Made by a program: the position numbers and the translations under genes. DNA of 64,000 nt, from NCBI RefSeq assembly GCF_036345255.1, contig NZ_CP107783.1, forward strand, positions 620,001 to 684,000, given 5' to 3'. The stretch is from Streptomyces sp. NBC_00569 (lineage in GTDB: Bacteria > Actinomycetota > Actinomycetes > Streptomycetales > Streptomycetaceae). The notes beneath the pieces were generated by a model. The model saw only the letters and a list, made by a program, of their open reading frames with translations. It was not told the DNA's origin and ran no database searches. This document shows, in pieces, positions 36,130 to 44,791 of the stretch. Positions within the stretch are counted from its first letter, which is position 1. Every line of letters starts with the position of its first letter.

Positions 36130-37575
36130 TCAGGCGAGGACGGACAGGAGCAGGGCCATCCCGAGGCCCATCACACTGACGAGCGTCTGCACGACGGTCT
36201 GTGTCTTGGCGGCCTGGCCGAGGTCCATGCCGAAGGACTCCTTCACCAGCCAGAACCCGGCATGGTTGACGTAGTTGAGGCCCAGGGAGCCGGCGCCGAT
36301 GGCGACCACCAGGAGCGAGGCCTCCAGCCCGCCGGCCGTGCCGATCAGCGGGGCGACGATACCGGTGGCCGAGACGATGCCGACGGTGGCCGAACCGGTG
36401 GTCAGGGACAGGAGCAGCGCGATCAGCCAGCCCAGCACGATCACGTTGAGGTGGGCTCCCTCGGCCGCGGAGGCGATGGCGTCACCGATACCGGAGTCCT
36501 GAAGCACCTGCTTGAACGCGCCGCCGCCACCGATGATGAGCAGGATCGCGGCGATGGACTTGAGGCTGTCCGTCAGGGAGGAGCGCGTCGCCTCGCTGGA
36601 GCGGCCACCGCGTACGAGGGTCACACCGAGCGCGAAGAGGAAACCGGCGAGCATCGCCACCAGCGGTTCACCGACGAACGTGAGCGCCGCACGCACGGTG
36701 CTGGACTCGTCGAGGACGGTTTCGGCGAGAGTGCGCAGCAGCATCAGGGCGACGGGTATGAGAACCGAGGTGACGGCCAGTCCCGTGGACACACCGGCGC
36801 GTTGCAGAGTGTCGGTGTACGTCCCCTCGGCCGGGCCGGTGGAAGAGGTGTGGGTGGTGGTGCCGGCCGCGTCGTTCCGGTCGGCTCCGGTGAACTGGGC
36901 CACGAGCACGGGGTCGGGGCGTACGTCGGCCAGGCGGGGCGCGATCCAGCGGGCGTACACGGGGCCGGCCAGGATGACGGTCGGGATCGAGCAGATGATG
37001 CCGACGCCGAGGGTCAGACCGAGGTCGGCGTGAAGGCCTGTCATGGCGGTCAGCGGTCCGGGGTGGGGCGGCACCATGCCGTGCAGGGTGGACAGCGCGG
37101 CGATGGCCGGCACGCCGAGCAGTACGTACGGAGAGCCCTTCGTGGCGCCGTCGTCCTCCAGGCGGCGGGCGACGCTGAAGATCAGCGGCAGCAGCACGAT
37201 GAGGCCGACCTCGAAGAACATCGGAATGCCGATGACGAATGCCGCGGCGGCGACGAGCCAGGGGAGCCTGCGGTTGCTGGAGCGGTCGACGATGGCGTGG
37301 GCGATGGCGTCGGTGGCGCCGGAGTCGGACAGCAGGCGGCCGAGCATGGCTCCGAGGGCGAGAGTGAGACCGATGTCGCCGAGTGTGCCGCCCGCTCCCT
37401 CCTCGATGGACCCGGTCAGTTTCGCCACGGGTTCACCGGCGGCGAGCCCGGTGCCGATGGTCACCACTACGAGGGCGATGAACGGGTGGATGCGGAGCCG
37501 GGAGTTGATCAAGTAGATCAGCAGCCCGATCGCCACGGTGAGGACGAGCAACAGGTACCAGGTGTGCGAGGTCAT
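36130..37575 (-). CDS. GntP family gluconate/organic acid permease
   Basis: A 481-residue polytopic transporter of the GntP family. About 12 helices; signatures include RIHPFIALVVVTIGTGLAAG, GLTLALGAMLGRLLSDSG, HGMVPPHPGPLTAMT, and GGGGAFKQVLQDSGIGDAIA near the C-terminal half. It probably imports gluconate or another small sugar acid by proton symport. The ATG at 37575 is chosen because upstream residues are not membrane-like. It is followed on the same strand by nothing, and preceded by the TctC gene 172 bases upstream. Confidence 0.9.
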   Translation of the reverse strand: MTSHTWYLLLVLTVAIGLLIYLINSRLRIHPFIALVVVTIGTGLAAGEPVAKLTGSIEEGAGGTLGDIGLTLALGAMLGRLLSDSGATDAIAHAIVDRSSNRRLPWLVAAAAFVIGIPMFFEVGLIVLLPLIFSVARRLEDDGATKGSPYVLLGVPAIAALSTLHGMVPPHPGPLTAMTGLHADLGLTLGVGIICSIPTVILAGPVYARWIAPRLADVRPDPVLVAQFTGADRNDAAGTTTHTSSTGPAEGTYTDTLQRAGVSTGLAVTSVLIPVALMLLRTLAETVLDESSTVRAALTFVGEPLVAMLAGFLFALGVTLVRGGRSSEATRSSLTDSLKSIAAILLIIGGGGAFKQVLQDSGIGDAIASAAEGAHLNVIVLGWLIALLLSLTTGSATVGIVSATGIVAPLIGTAGGLEASLLVVAIGAGSLGLNYVNHAGFWLVKESFGMDLGQAAKTQTVVQTLVSVMGLGMALLLSVLA

Positions 37576-37747
37576 ACGGGCGGAGTGCCTTTCGGGGTCT
37601 GGCCGGGGGGAAACGGGCATGGCTCGGCGAGCCCGCGCGCACAGGGGCTGGACCGTCCCGGTCATGGGTGGGTGGGATGACGTCGGGCAGTTGCCCGTGG
37701 TGAAGGCCGTCGGTGTCGAAGCGGGCCGTCGGTGGACGACCGCCAGG

Positions 37748-38737
37748 TCACTCCCGTCCGAGGGAGGCCGCGAGGTCGGCGACGAGCTTGTCCTGCTGGA
37801 TGAGGTAGGCCGCGAACGTGTCTCCGGTGGCGAACGCGTCGGTCCAGCCGTGCCGGTCGAGCTCGGCCTGCCACCGCCTGGACCGGTGCAACTCGGTCAG
37901 CACGTCGACCCAGCGCTTCCTGTCGGTGTCGCTGATGCCGGGCGGCGCGACGATGCCCCGCCAGTTGCTGAAGACCAGGTCGATGCCCGACGACTTGAGC
38001 GTCGGGACCTTGGCCAGAGGCTCGACCGGATGCTCGCCGGTGACGGCGAGAACACGCAGCTGGCCGCTGTCGACCTGGTCGAGGAACTCCCCCAGGCCGC
38101 TGGTGGCGAAGTCGACCTCGCCGTCGAGCAGCGCCGGCAGCAGGTCACCGCCACCGCCGCCGTAGCCGACGTAGTCGACCTGCTTGGGGTCGATGCCGAC
38201 TGTCTTCGCCAGCTCCATGGGCAGCAGGTAATCCGGTCCGCCGGGTGATGATCCGCCACCGACGGCGAGACGTTCAGGAGCCCTTCGCCACGCGGTGATG
38301 AGGTCGCCTACCGTTCTGTACGGCGAGTCCTTGCGGACGACGACCGCACCTGCCTCCTCGATGAGACGGGCGATCGGTGTGGTCCTGGCGACCGTCACCT
38401 TCGCCTTCGCCTCATGCGAGGCTCCCACGACGCCGAGGCCCATCTGGAGCGCCAGGTCGCCATTGCCTCGTTCGTCGACGATGCGCTGCAGGCCGACCGT
38501 GCCGCCCGCACCGGGAAGGTTGAACACCTGCACGTCCGGCGCGATGCGCGTCTCGTCCATGACCCGGGCCGCGGTCCGGGCCGTGGTGTCGTAGCCGCCA
38601 CCGGGTGTGTTGGGCACCACGATCCGCAGATCGCCGTCCGGCTGCGCCTGTCCGCCCGGAAACACCCCGCATGCGCTGACGGTGAGGAGCGTCAGTACGG
38701 CGACGGTGCCACGAAGGGCACGTGCGGGACCTCTCAT
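37748..38737 (-). CDS. TctC/Bug-type substrate-binding lipoprotein
   Basis: A 329-residue periplasmic-type binding protein of the tripartite tricarboxylate transporter family. A lipoprotein signal ends in the lipobox LTVSAC with Cys23. Family strings include LRIVVPNTPGGGYDTTARTAARVM, FNLPGAGGTVGLQRI, and the C-terminal WVDVLTELHRS. It should bind a carboxylic acid. Neither the TctA nor TctB membrane component is in the window, so it is an orphan here. It is divergent from a CitA-type kinase, which fits a role in ligand sensing or recruitment. Confidence 0.9.
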   Translation of the reverse strand: MRGPARALRGTVAVLTLLTVSACGVFPGGQAQPDGDLRIVVPNTPGGGYDTTARTAARVMDETRIAPDVQVFNLPGAGGTVGLQRIVDERGNGDLALQMGLGVVGASHEAKAKVTVARTTPIARLIEEAGAVVVRKDSPYRTVGDLITAWRRAPERLAVGGGSSPGGPDYLLPMELAKTVGIDPKQVDYVGYGGGGGDLLPALLDGEVDFATSGLGEFLDQVDSGQLRVLAVTGEHPVEPLAKVPTLKSSGIDLVFSNWRGIVAPPGISDTDRKRWVDVLTELHRSRRWQAELDRHGWTDAFATGDTFAAYLIQQDKLVADLAASLGRE

Positions 38738-38834
38738 GGCACCTCGCTTTCGATTTCAACGGCCGGGCGTCATGATTGTCCGACATGGCACGCGAGCCGC
38801 CCACGTTGTGTCAGTAGCGAAGATTGAGTTAATT

Positions 38835-40481
38835 GTGGTCACGACCTTCCGCCGCCATACCCTCGCGGGCCAGATGCTGGTGCTCCAGCTCGCCATCGTC
38901 GTGGTGGTGCTGCTGGCGGTCGCGGGGGTCTCGCTCGCCCAGTCCGAGGCCACCTTCCAGCGGGTCGAAGGCCGCAAGGTCGACGCGCTGGCCGAGCAAC
39001 TGGGCGCCAACCCCCTGGTCCGCAGCCAGCTCGTGAGGCCCGTCCCCGAGGAGGCGCTGGCCCCGCTGGTGCACTCCACACTGGCGCAGTCGGGCGTCAC
39101 ATCGGTGACCGTGGCCGACGCGCAGGGCCGCATCGTCTCGTCCACCAACCCCACGGTGGTGGGTGAACGGCTGAGCCTGGGAGCGGGGGTTGCCCGGGGC
39201 CGCAGCTGGTCCGGCGATCTGACGCTGGACGGAAGCCATGAGCTGGTGGCCCAGGTGCCCGTCCTGAGCGCCGCGCCGCAAACCCTGGGGCGGCAGCTCG
39301 GCACCGTCATGATCGGAGAGGCCTCCCCCACCGTGTGGCAGCGGCTCAGCGGCGCCTCGTCGTACCTGCTCGCCTATCTGGGCATCGCGAGCGGGCTCGG
39401 TGTGATGGGTTCCTGGCTCCTTGCCCGGCGGGTCAAACGCCAGACGTACGGCCTGGAGCCGCGCGAGATCGCCGGCCTCGCCGAGCACCGCGAGGCGATG
39501 CTGTACGGCATCGCGGAGGGCGTCGTCGCACTCGACCCGCAACTCCGTCTGACACTGGTCAACGACGTGGGCCGGCGCCTCCTCGACCTGCCCGAGGACT
39601 GCGTGGGGCAGAGCATCGACGACCTGGGTTTCGAGGGGCGGCTGCGGGACGTACTCGCGGGGGCCCGGCACGGCGCGGCCGACCGGCACGACCAGGTGGT
39701 GATCCGCCGTGGACGCCTGCTGGTGATGAACCGGATGACCGTCACGAAGGACGGCCGCCTGCTCGGTTCGGTCACGACGCTGCGTGATCGCACCGAACTG
39801 GCCGAACTGGAACGGGAGATCGGCTCCTTCCGCAGCTCCTCCGAGCTGCTGCGCGCGCAGGCCCACGAGTTCGCGAACCAGCTCCACACCATCTCCGGTC
39901 TGATCCAGATCGGAGAGCAGGACGAAGTGGTCCGCTACATCCGCGCCCTCAACAAGCGCCGCCAATCGCTCGATGTGACACTCGCCCGGCGCGTGCGCGA
40001 CACCGCCATCGCCGCGTTGCTGATGGCGAAGTCCTCTCTCGCCGCCGAACGCAAGGTCAGCCTGCGGATGTCCGCGGGGACCGCGCTCGACCGGCTGGCA
40101 CCGGAGGACGCGGCCGATCTGGCCACCGTGATCGGCAACCTCGTCGACAACGCGGTGGACGCCGCCGCTTCCGATGACGACACCGGTGACGCGTGGGTCG
40201 AGGTGGAGCTGCGGCAGGACGCGTCCAGCGTGGAGGTCGTGGTCCGGGACTCCGGCCCCGGCCTGCCGCCCGAGGTCGCTCGGGAGGTCTTCGCGCACGG
40301 CTTCACCACCAAGGCCGCCCGGGAGGGCGAGCGCGGGATCGGCCTGGCCCTCACCAAGCTCGTCTGCGAGCGCCACAGCGGCGAGATATCGGTGGCCAAC
40401 ACCGTCGACGGCGCCATGTTCACCGCCCACATGCCGCTCGGCCGTCCCGCCGATGTGGCGCCCGAAGGAGTCGCCGGATGA
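38835..40481 (+). CDS. CitA/DcuS-type sensor histidine kinase
   Basis: A 548-residue membrane sensor kinase. An N-terminal helix (about 10-35) and a second (about 172-195) flank an extracytoplasmic PAS/CHASE-like domain. A cytoplasmic PAS domain follows (about 215-315). The dimerisation helix has AHEFANQLHTISGLIQIGE, where His344 is the phospho-acceptor. The HATPase shows NLVDNAVDAA, DSGPGLP and RGIGLALTK. This class senses C4-dicarboxylates, citrate or similar acids. The GTG at 38835 lacks a strong ribosome site. Its stop overlaps the response regulator start (ATGA). Confidence 0.88.
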   Translation: MVTTFRRHTLAGQMLVLQLAIVVVVLLAVAGVSLAQSEATFQRVEGRKVDALAEQLGANPLVRSQLVRPVPEEALAPLVHSTLAQSGVTSVTVADAQGRIVSSTNPTVVGERLSLGAGVARGRSWSGDLTLDGSHELVAQVPVLSAAPQTLGRQLGTVMIGEASPTVWQRLSGASSYLLAYLGIASGLGVMGSWLLARRVKRQTYGLEPREIAGLAEHREAMLYGIAEGVVALDPQLRLTLVNDVGRRLLDLPEDCVGQSIDDLGFEGRLRDVLAGARHGAADRHDQVVIRRGRLLVMNRMTVTKDGRLLGSVTTLRDRTELAELEREIGSFRSSSELLRAQAHEFANQLHTISGLIQIGEQDEVVRYIRALNKRRQSLDVTLARRVRDTAIAALLMAKSSLAAERKVSLRMSAGTALDRLAPEDAADLATVIGNLVDNAVDAAASDDDTGDAWVEVELRQDASSVEVVVRDSGPGLPPEVAREVFAHGFTTKAAREGERGIGLALTKLVCERHSGEISVANTVDGAMFTAHMPLGRPADVAPEGVAG

Positions 40482-41188
40482 CCGCCCCGCACGACACGGC
40501 CGCAGGAGACGACTCGATCGACGTGCTCGTCGTGGACGACGACTTCATGGTGGCCCGGGTGCACCGCACCTTCGTCGAGCGCGTCGAGCCGTTCCGTGTC
40601 ATCGGCACGGCTCACACCGGGCAACAGGCGATCGACGCCGTCGAGGAACTGCGCCCCGACCTCATCCTGCTCGACCTGTACCTGCCGGACGTCTTCGGCC
40701 TCGATCTCATCCCCCGGCTGCGCTCCGCGGGCCACGACTGCGACATCATGGTCATCAGCGCCGCCCAGGAAGCGGAGACGGTGCGCCGCGCGGTCCGCCG
40801 CGGCGTGGTCGACTACCTGCTCAAGCCGTTCGACTTCGAGGACCTGCTCCCCCGCCTCGAGCGGTACGCCGCCCGACGCCGCAGGCTGCTCTCCGCGGTC
40901 GTACGGGGCCAGGCCGACGTGGACCGCGTGCTGGGCGGAACTGCTTTGGCCGCTCCGGGCGGTGGTCTGCCCAAGGGCATGAGTGTCGAGACCGCCGCGA
41001 TGGTCGAACGCGCCCTGCGCGAGGCCGCCGGCACTCTGTCCGCCACCGAATGCGCCGCCCTGACCGGCATCTCCCGCGTCAGCGCCCGCCGTTACCTCGA
41101 ATATTTCCACGGCACCGGCAGCGCCGGCGTGTCACTGCGTTACGGCGTCGCCGGCCGACCGGAGCGCCGCTACGACTGGCAGGGGTGA
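40478..41188 (+). CDS. CitB/DcuR-type response regulator
   Basis: A 236-residue regulator. The receiver (about 14-130) has VVDDD, the phospho-acceptor Asp66 in LILLDLYLPDVFGLDL, and the Lys of DYLLKPFDF. The C-terminus has a helix-turn-helix of the CitB family, TLSATECAALTGISRVSARRYLEYF. With the upstream kinase it forms a two-component system expected to control the adjacent TctC and perhaps the GntP permease. Overlapping start with the kinase shows co-translation. Two strong hairpins follow. Confidence 0.9.
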   Translation: MTAPHDTAAGDDSIDVLVVDDDFMVARVHRTFVERVEPFRVIGTAHTGQQAIDAVEELRPDLILLDLYLPDVFGLDLIPRLRSAGHDCDIMVISAAQEAETVRRAVRRGVVDYLLKPFDFEDLLPRLERYAARRRRLLSAVVRGQADVDRVLGGTALAAPGGGLPKGMSVETAAMVERALREAAGTLSATECAALTGISRVSARRYLEYFHGTGSAGVSLRYGVAGRPERRYDWQG

Positions 41189-41226
41189 CGTCGCGGCGGC
41201 GTCCGTACTTTCGGCGGCAGCCGAAA

Positions 41227-41260
41227 GGGGCGTCCCGCAGACCGTGCTGCGGAACGCCCC
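41227..41260. terminator. Strong hairpin terminator 1
   Basis: GGGGCGTCCCGCAG (41227-41240) pairs with CTGCGGAACGCCCC (41247-41260) with a single C/A mismatch and a six-base loop. It lies between the converging response regulator and lamin-tail genes. Confidence 0.7.
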
Positions 41261-41276
41261 CTGTGGCGGGTCATCG

Positions 41277-41306
41277 CTGCCCGCGGGCTGGGAGTCCCGC
41301 GGGCAG
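41277..41306. terminator. Strong hairpin terminator 2
   Basis: CTGCCCGCGGG (41277-41287) and CCCGCGGGCAG (41296-41306) form a perfect 11-bp stem with an eight-base loop. It is a second terminator in tandem, just before the end of the lamin-tail gene. Confidence 0.7.
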
Positions 41307-41318
41307 GTTCAGGTCAGG

Positions 41319-41819
41319 TCAGCGGTGGCCGCCGTGTCCGTGGCCGCGGTCGTCGCGGTGGCCGCCCCAGGAAAGGGTGTCGACCCTCCGGTTGCGGTCG
41401 TCGCGCAGCGTGGCGGTGTCCGAGCGGTTGTCCCACGCGTACCTGCGACGGTCCTGGTACACGTCACGGCCGCTGTCGCGTCCGACACCGGTGTGGACGC
41501 GGACCGTCGAGCGGGCCGCCAGACGGTAGTGATGGAAGGTGTAGGTGCGGCCGTCCCTGGCCGACAGCGTCCACCCATCGAGGTTCACGGCGTGCCGGGA
41601 CGTGTTGGTGACATCGACCCACTCCTTGTTGAGGGAGCGGTTGGTGCCGTTGTCCCAGCCCGGGGAGTCGTACTGCGCGCCGGAGATCTCGACACGGTCG
41701 CGGCCCGGGCGGACGGCGGCGTCGGCCGATGCCGACGCGGCGAACGTTCCGACCAGCGCGCCGGCCGCGAGAGCGGCGGCAGCCGTACGGCGGGCGACAA
41801 CTGACATGAAAGCGGACAT
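41319..41819 (-). CDS. Secreted lamin-tail domain protein
   Basis: A 166-residue exported protein. A signal peptide (about 1-33) ends in ASASADA. The rest is a lamin-tail (LTD) beta-sandwich: EISGAQYDSPGWDNGTNRSLNKEWVDVTNTSRHAVNLDGWTLSARDGRTYTFHHYRLAARSTV is the diagnostic string split over strands. The end is His/Gly/Arg-rich (RDDRGHGHGGHR). LTD domains mediate extracellular protein or DNA contacts; role unknown. AAGGGG precedes the ATG at 41819, and a second ATG four codons later is possible. Confidence 0.85.
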   Translation of the reverse strand: MSAFMSVVARRTAAAALAAGALVGTFAASASADAAVRPGRDRVEISGAQYDSPGWDNGTNRSLNKEWVDVTNTSRHAVNLDGWTLSARDGRTYTFHHYRLAARSTVRVHTGVGRDSGRDVYQDRRRYAWDNRSDTATLRDDRNRRVDTLSWGGHRDDRGHGHGGHR

Positions 41820-42238
41820 GAATGCCCCTTCACTTTGTACTGCAGACCCGTGTACCGGCGTGATGTGCCGCAGGTCTGCGATGTGCGGGTCCCGGCCCGA
41901 TGGCCGAGAACGCACAACTTGCCAACAGATCGTCCTGAATGTGCGCAAGACGTGAAGGCCGTTACGCGTCGCCCATATTTCTGTTGCTCTCATATGTATC
42001 GTCCATTTATGTACTGAAGGCACCAGGTTGACGTCTCGGCCGTTACCCCGCACGGCTCCGGCCCCGCTTCCGTCACGCCTCGTCTACGTCCCGTCACCCA
42101 GAAGCGCGTAACAGTCCTACCGCTTCCCACCCGTTCGGCCCCACTTCCGAGCCCTCGGACATCACCGGGGGTCCGCGAGCGGGAAGAGTCTCGTGACGAC
42201 CTGCCGATCACCCACCCATTCCAGTAAGGGACCACGAC
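41820..42238. other. 419-base divergent intergenic region
   Basis: This gap holds the promoters of the lamin-tail and SDR genes. An AT-rich patch at about 41980-42020 stands out and could be promoter or binding-site DNA for either gene. I see no convincing small gene, tRNA or terminator. Confidence 0.4.
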
Positions 42239-43033
42239 GTGCACCTGGATCTTTCGGGCCGGACCGCTCTGGTGACGGGCTCCACACAAGGCATCGGAGC
42301 CGCGATCGCGACCGGACTCGCACGCGCCGGCGCGCGGGTCGGGGTCAACGGACGCGACCAGGGCAGGGTGGAGGCGGCCGTCGAGCAGCTCAGAGCCGGC
42401 GTGCCGGACGGTGACTTCGTTCCGGTCGCCGCCGATGTCGGTTCCGAGGAGGGCGCTCGACGCGCCTGGGAAACGTTGCCTGACGTGGACATCCTCATCA
42501 ACAATCTCGGCATCTTCGACGCGAAGAACCCCTTGGACATCACTGACGACGAATGGCGCCGCTACTTCGAGGTGAACGTGCTGGCCGCCGTCCGGCTCAC
42601 GCGGCTGTACCTGCCGCGGATGACCGAACGCGGCCGGGGGCGTGTCCAGTACATCGCGAGCGACTCCGCGGTGGTGATCCCCGCCGAGATGATCCACTAC
42701 GGCATGTCGAAGACCGCTCTGCTCGCGGTCAGCCGCGGCTTCGCCAAGCATGCGGCGGGGACCGGCGTCACCGTGAACTGCGTCATCGCGGGCCCTACGC
42801 ACACCCGTGGCGTCGAAGACTTCGTGTACCAACTCGTCGACCGCGACCTGCCCTGGGACGAGGCGCAGCGGGTCTTCATGCGCGAGTACCGCCCGCAGTC
42901 GCTGTTGCAGCGCCTGATCGAACCCGAGGAGATCGCCAACATGGTGGTGTACCTGAGCTCCGACCTGGCGTCCGCGACCACGGGTGGCGCGCTGCGGGTC
43001 GACGGCGGATACATCGACGCCATCCTCCCGTAA
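42239..43033 (+). CDS. SDR family oxidoreductase
   Basis: A 264-residue short-chain dehydrogenase. Cofactor motif TGSTQGIG (Gly14, Gly18, Gly20), NNLG near residue 90, and the catalytic Tyr154-x-x-x-Lys158 in IHYGMSK; Ser141 is the likely third residue. The RD after the second strand (NGRD) suggests NADP(H). The end has the usual SDLASATTGGALRVDGGYIDA. Substrate unknown. The GTG start has AAGGGA seven bases upstream. It converges with the RiPP P450, so no operon link is implied. Confidence 0.88.
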   Translation: MHLDLSGRTALVTGSTQGIGAAIATGLARAGARVGVNGRDQGRVEAAVEQLRAGVPDGDFVPVAADVGSEEGARRAWETLPDVDILINNLGIFDAKNPLDITDDEWRRYFEVNVLAAVRLTRLYLPRMTERGRGRVQYIASDSAVVIPAEMIHYGMSKTALLAVSRGFAKHAAGTGVTVNCVIAGPTHTRGVEDFVYQLVDRDLPWDEAQRVFMREYRPQSLLQRLIEPEEIANMVVYLSSDLASATTGGALRVDGGYIDAILP

Positions 43034-43155
43034 GGCGGCGCCCTACGATCGTGCACCTCGGGCCGGAAGACTCTTGGTTGTGCCTCTCCGCAACATCGCC
43101 AAGTAGGCTTGGATTCCAGGAAGTTCAACGGTCCGGCGACAACTCATGGCGTTCG

Positions 43156-44208
43156 TCAGGCTTTTCGCGTTTTCGTCAGACGTACTTCCTCGACCCCCAG
43201 CAGGCCGAGCAGCGGAACCCTGCCGGTGCGCTGGTCGGGATCAACGACGAGCCCTGAGCTGCGGATCCGGTCCAGCAGAAGTTCGGCGAGCGGCATCACC
43301 AAGTGCCGTCCCCAGCAGCGCTCAGAGGCATGCCCGAAGGGCAGATAGCCCGGCGTGGTGTCGGGGTCTAGTTCGTCCCAGCGCTCGGGCCGGAAGGCGG
43401 GCGCGTCCTCCCACAGCGCCGGGTCGCGGTGCGAGAGCAGCGGAAGCAGCAGGACGTCGTCGTCATCCCGGATCCGGCTGTCGATCGCGGGGTACTCCGG
43501 GGAGGCGTTGCGGAGGATGTTCCACGAGGGCGGCAGCAGTCGCAGGGCCTCGTAGATGATGTTGCGGTTCGGCGTGCTGTCGTCGAAGGGGGAGCCGAGC
43601 CACAGTGCGTTCGCGACGAGGGTCGAGACCGTGAAACACACCGGGGCGGCCGCTCGCCGGTAGACACCCATCGCGTACCTGCGGTCCTGGTAGCCGACGG
43701 CCTCGGCCGCCCGCCCCGCAAGACCGGTGAGGTGGGCGCCGGGTCGCGGCCAGCCGGGCAGCGCGGCGCCTGCGGCGATCACGGACCAGGTCAGCTTGGG
43801 TGTCAGTTCGAGGTTACGGCTCATCAATAACCGCAGACGGAGGGGGTCTTGGCCGAGGATGAGGTCCCTCAGGAGGAGGTGTCCGGTGAGAGGCCAAGGA
43901 CCCGACAGGTCGACGTCCGGCGGCAAGGGGTGCCTCAGCGCCTCGCGGACGTCGTTGCCTGTCGTCCGGGTGACCGAGGAGGCTTCGTTGCGCGAGATCG
44001 AGCGGCCGTGCAGCGGCTTGAACGTCGGCCGCTCGGTCTCCGTCGCCCGGCGCGCGGCGAGGATCCGGTCGGTGACGTCGTGTCCGGCCACTCCGACGGT
44101 GTCGCTCTCGAGCCGGAAGACGTCCCGGCCCAGGTGGTCGTCCAGGAGGGCTGTCAGTCGCGGGGCGAACACGGTGCGGCGCGTGCGCGGCGCGGAGGTG
44201 AGCGACAC
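43156..44208 (-). CDS. Cytochrome P450 of the precursor-P450 (atropopeptide-type) RiPP locus
   Basis: A P450 of about 350 residues, shorter than the usual 400. The heme loop is PFGHASERCWG with Cys298 as axial ligand. The K-helix ExxR is EALR (Glu220-Arg223), and FRPERW precedes the loop. I cannot find a normal I-helix AGxxT motif in the expected region. A TTA Leu codon lies at 43828-43830 (residue 127). The GTG at 44208 with GGAGAA upstream is my start; upstream GTGs would extend it. It lies 107 bases after the precursor stop on the same strand. Expected role: oxidative aryl-aryl and aryl-amine cross-linking of the AWYLWY core. Confidence 0.85.
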   Translation of the reverse strand: MSLTSAPRTRRTVFAPRLTALLDDHLGRDVFRLESDTVGVAGHDVTDRILAARRATETERPTFKPLHGRSISRNEASSVTRTTGNDVREALRHPLPPDVDLSGPWPLTGHLLLRDLILGQDPLRLRLLMSRNLELTPKLTWSVIAAGAALPGWPRPGAHLTGLAGRAAEAVGYQDRRYAMGVYRRAAAPVCFTVSTLVANALWLGSPFDDSTPNRNIIYEALRLLPPSWNILRNASPEYPAIDSRIRDDDDVLLLPLLSHRDPALWEDAPAFRPERWDELDPDTTPGYLPFGHASERCWGRHLVMPLAELLLDRIRSSGLVVDPDQRTGRVPLLGLLGVEEVRLTKTRKA

Positions 44209-44315
44209 GGGTTCTCCGGTGGCGGTGGGGGCGGAACCCCCCGCTGTACGGCAGCCGGCGTCGGGCGCGACGCTCGCTGCCACCGCACAGCGGGGGCGGG
44301 TGGAGGCGTGCCGGA

Positions 44316-44396
44316 TCAGTACCAGAGATACCAGGCGTTCGCCTTCAGGGACTTTCGGGCCGCGGCCTTGTTGCGGATAGCGAAGAGAAGCTTCAT
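44316..44396 (-). CDS. Atropopeptide-type RiPP precursor peptide, core AWYLWY
   Basis: A 26-residue peptide. The leader starts MKLLFAIRNK, is rich in Lys and Arg, and ends KSLKAN; the last six residues are AWYLWY, followed by TGA. Tryptorubin A derives from the hexapeptide AWYIWY, so this core differs only by Leu for Ile. AGGGGG sits seven bases before the ATG, a good ribosome site. One P450 follows on the same strand, the minimal gene set known for atropopeptides. Predicted product: a cross-linked, non-canonically folded hexapeptide after leader removal. What I see: peptide, spacing and P450. What I infer: family and modification. Confidence 0.88.
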   Translation of the reverse strand: MKLLFAIRNKAAARKSLKANAWYLWY

Positions 44397-44791
44397 CACT
44401 GCACCCCCTCTCAGGGCGGACGGAAGACACGCGACGGGTGCCGGGGTGAGCCGGTGAAGATCGCGTGCCGGTGGCGCGGTGAACCTTCCCTGCCGTGATC
44501 ACCGGCCAATCCATCAATTCACCGAAGAGCGTTTCGCATATCCACTTTCAGACGATGCGTTTCCCTGCGTGTGCGGCGCTCTGCGGGAACCGTGTGCGGC
44601 CTCGAAAGGGGGCCGGGTTCGCCTCATGGCCTGGTCGCGGCGCTGCGGGTGAGACCGGGAAAGGGGGTGGCGCAACGCGCCGGATTGCGGAACGCGTCGT
44701 TCCCGCCAAGGCCGGTTTGGCCGGATGGGCAGCCCTCGCCGCCGAGCAGGCAGCGCTCTGAGCTGCGTGAGAAAATGGCGGGAGGCTCTCC
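44397..44791. other. 395-base divergent intergenic region upstream of the RiPP precursor
   Basis: This gap separates the precursor from the DUF5996 gene and should contain the RiPP promoter. A relatively AT-rich stretch (about 44500-44560, including AATTGATGG on the minus strand) is the most promoter-like part, but I could not assign -35/-10 boxes. No additional small gene is convincing. Confidence 0.4.

Noticed and set aside
41995..42018. A seven-residue frame MYRPFMY in the AT-rich patch, considered as a mini-RiPP precursor
   Set aside because: No ribosome site, not of the MxYYH type, and no modifying P450 on the same strand next to it.
44502..44535. A further CCAATCC motif, considered as another SigK promoter
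   Set aside because: No CGNATT block at the 16-base spacing, and it would point away from the RiPP genes.
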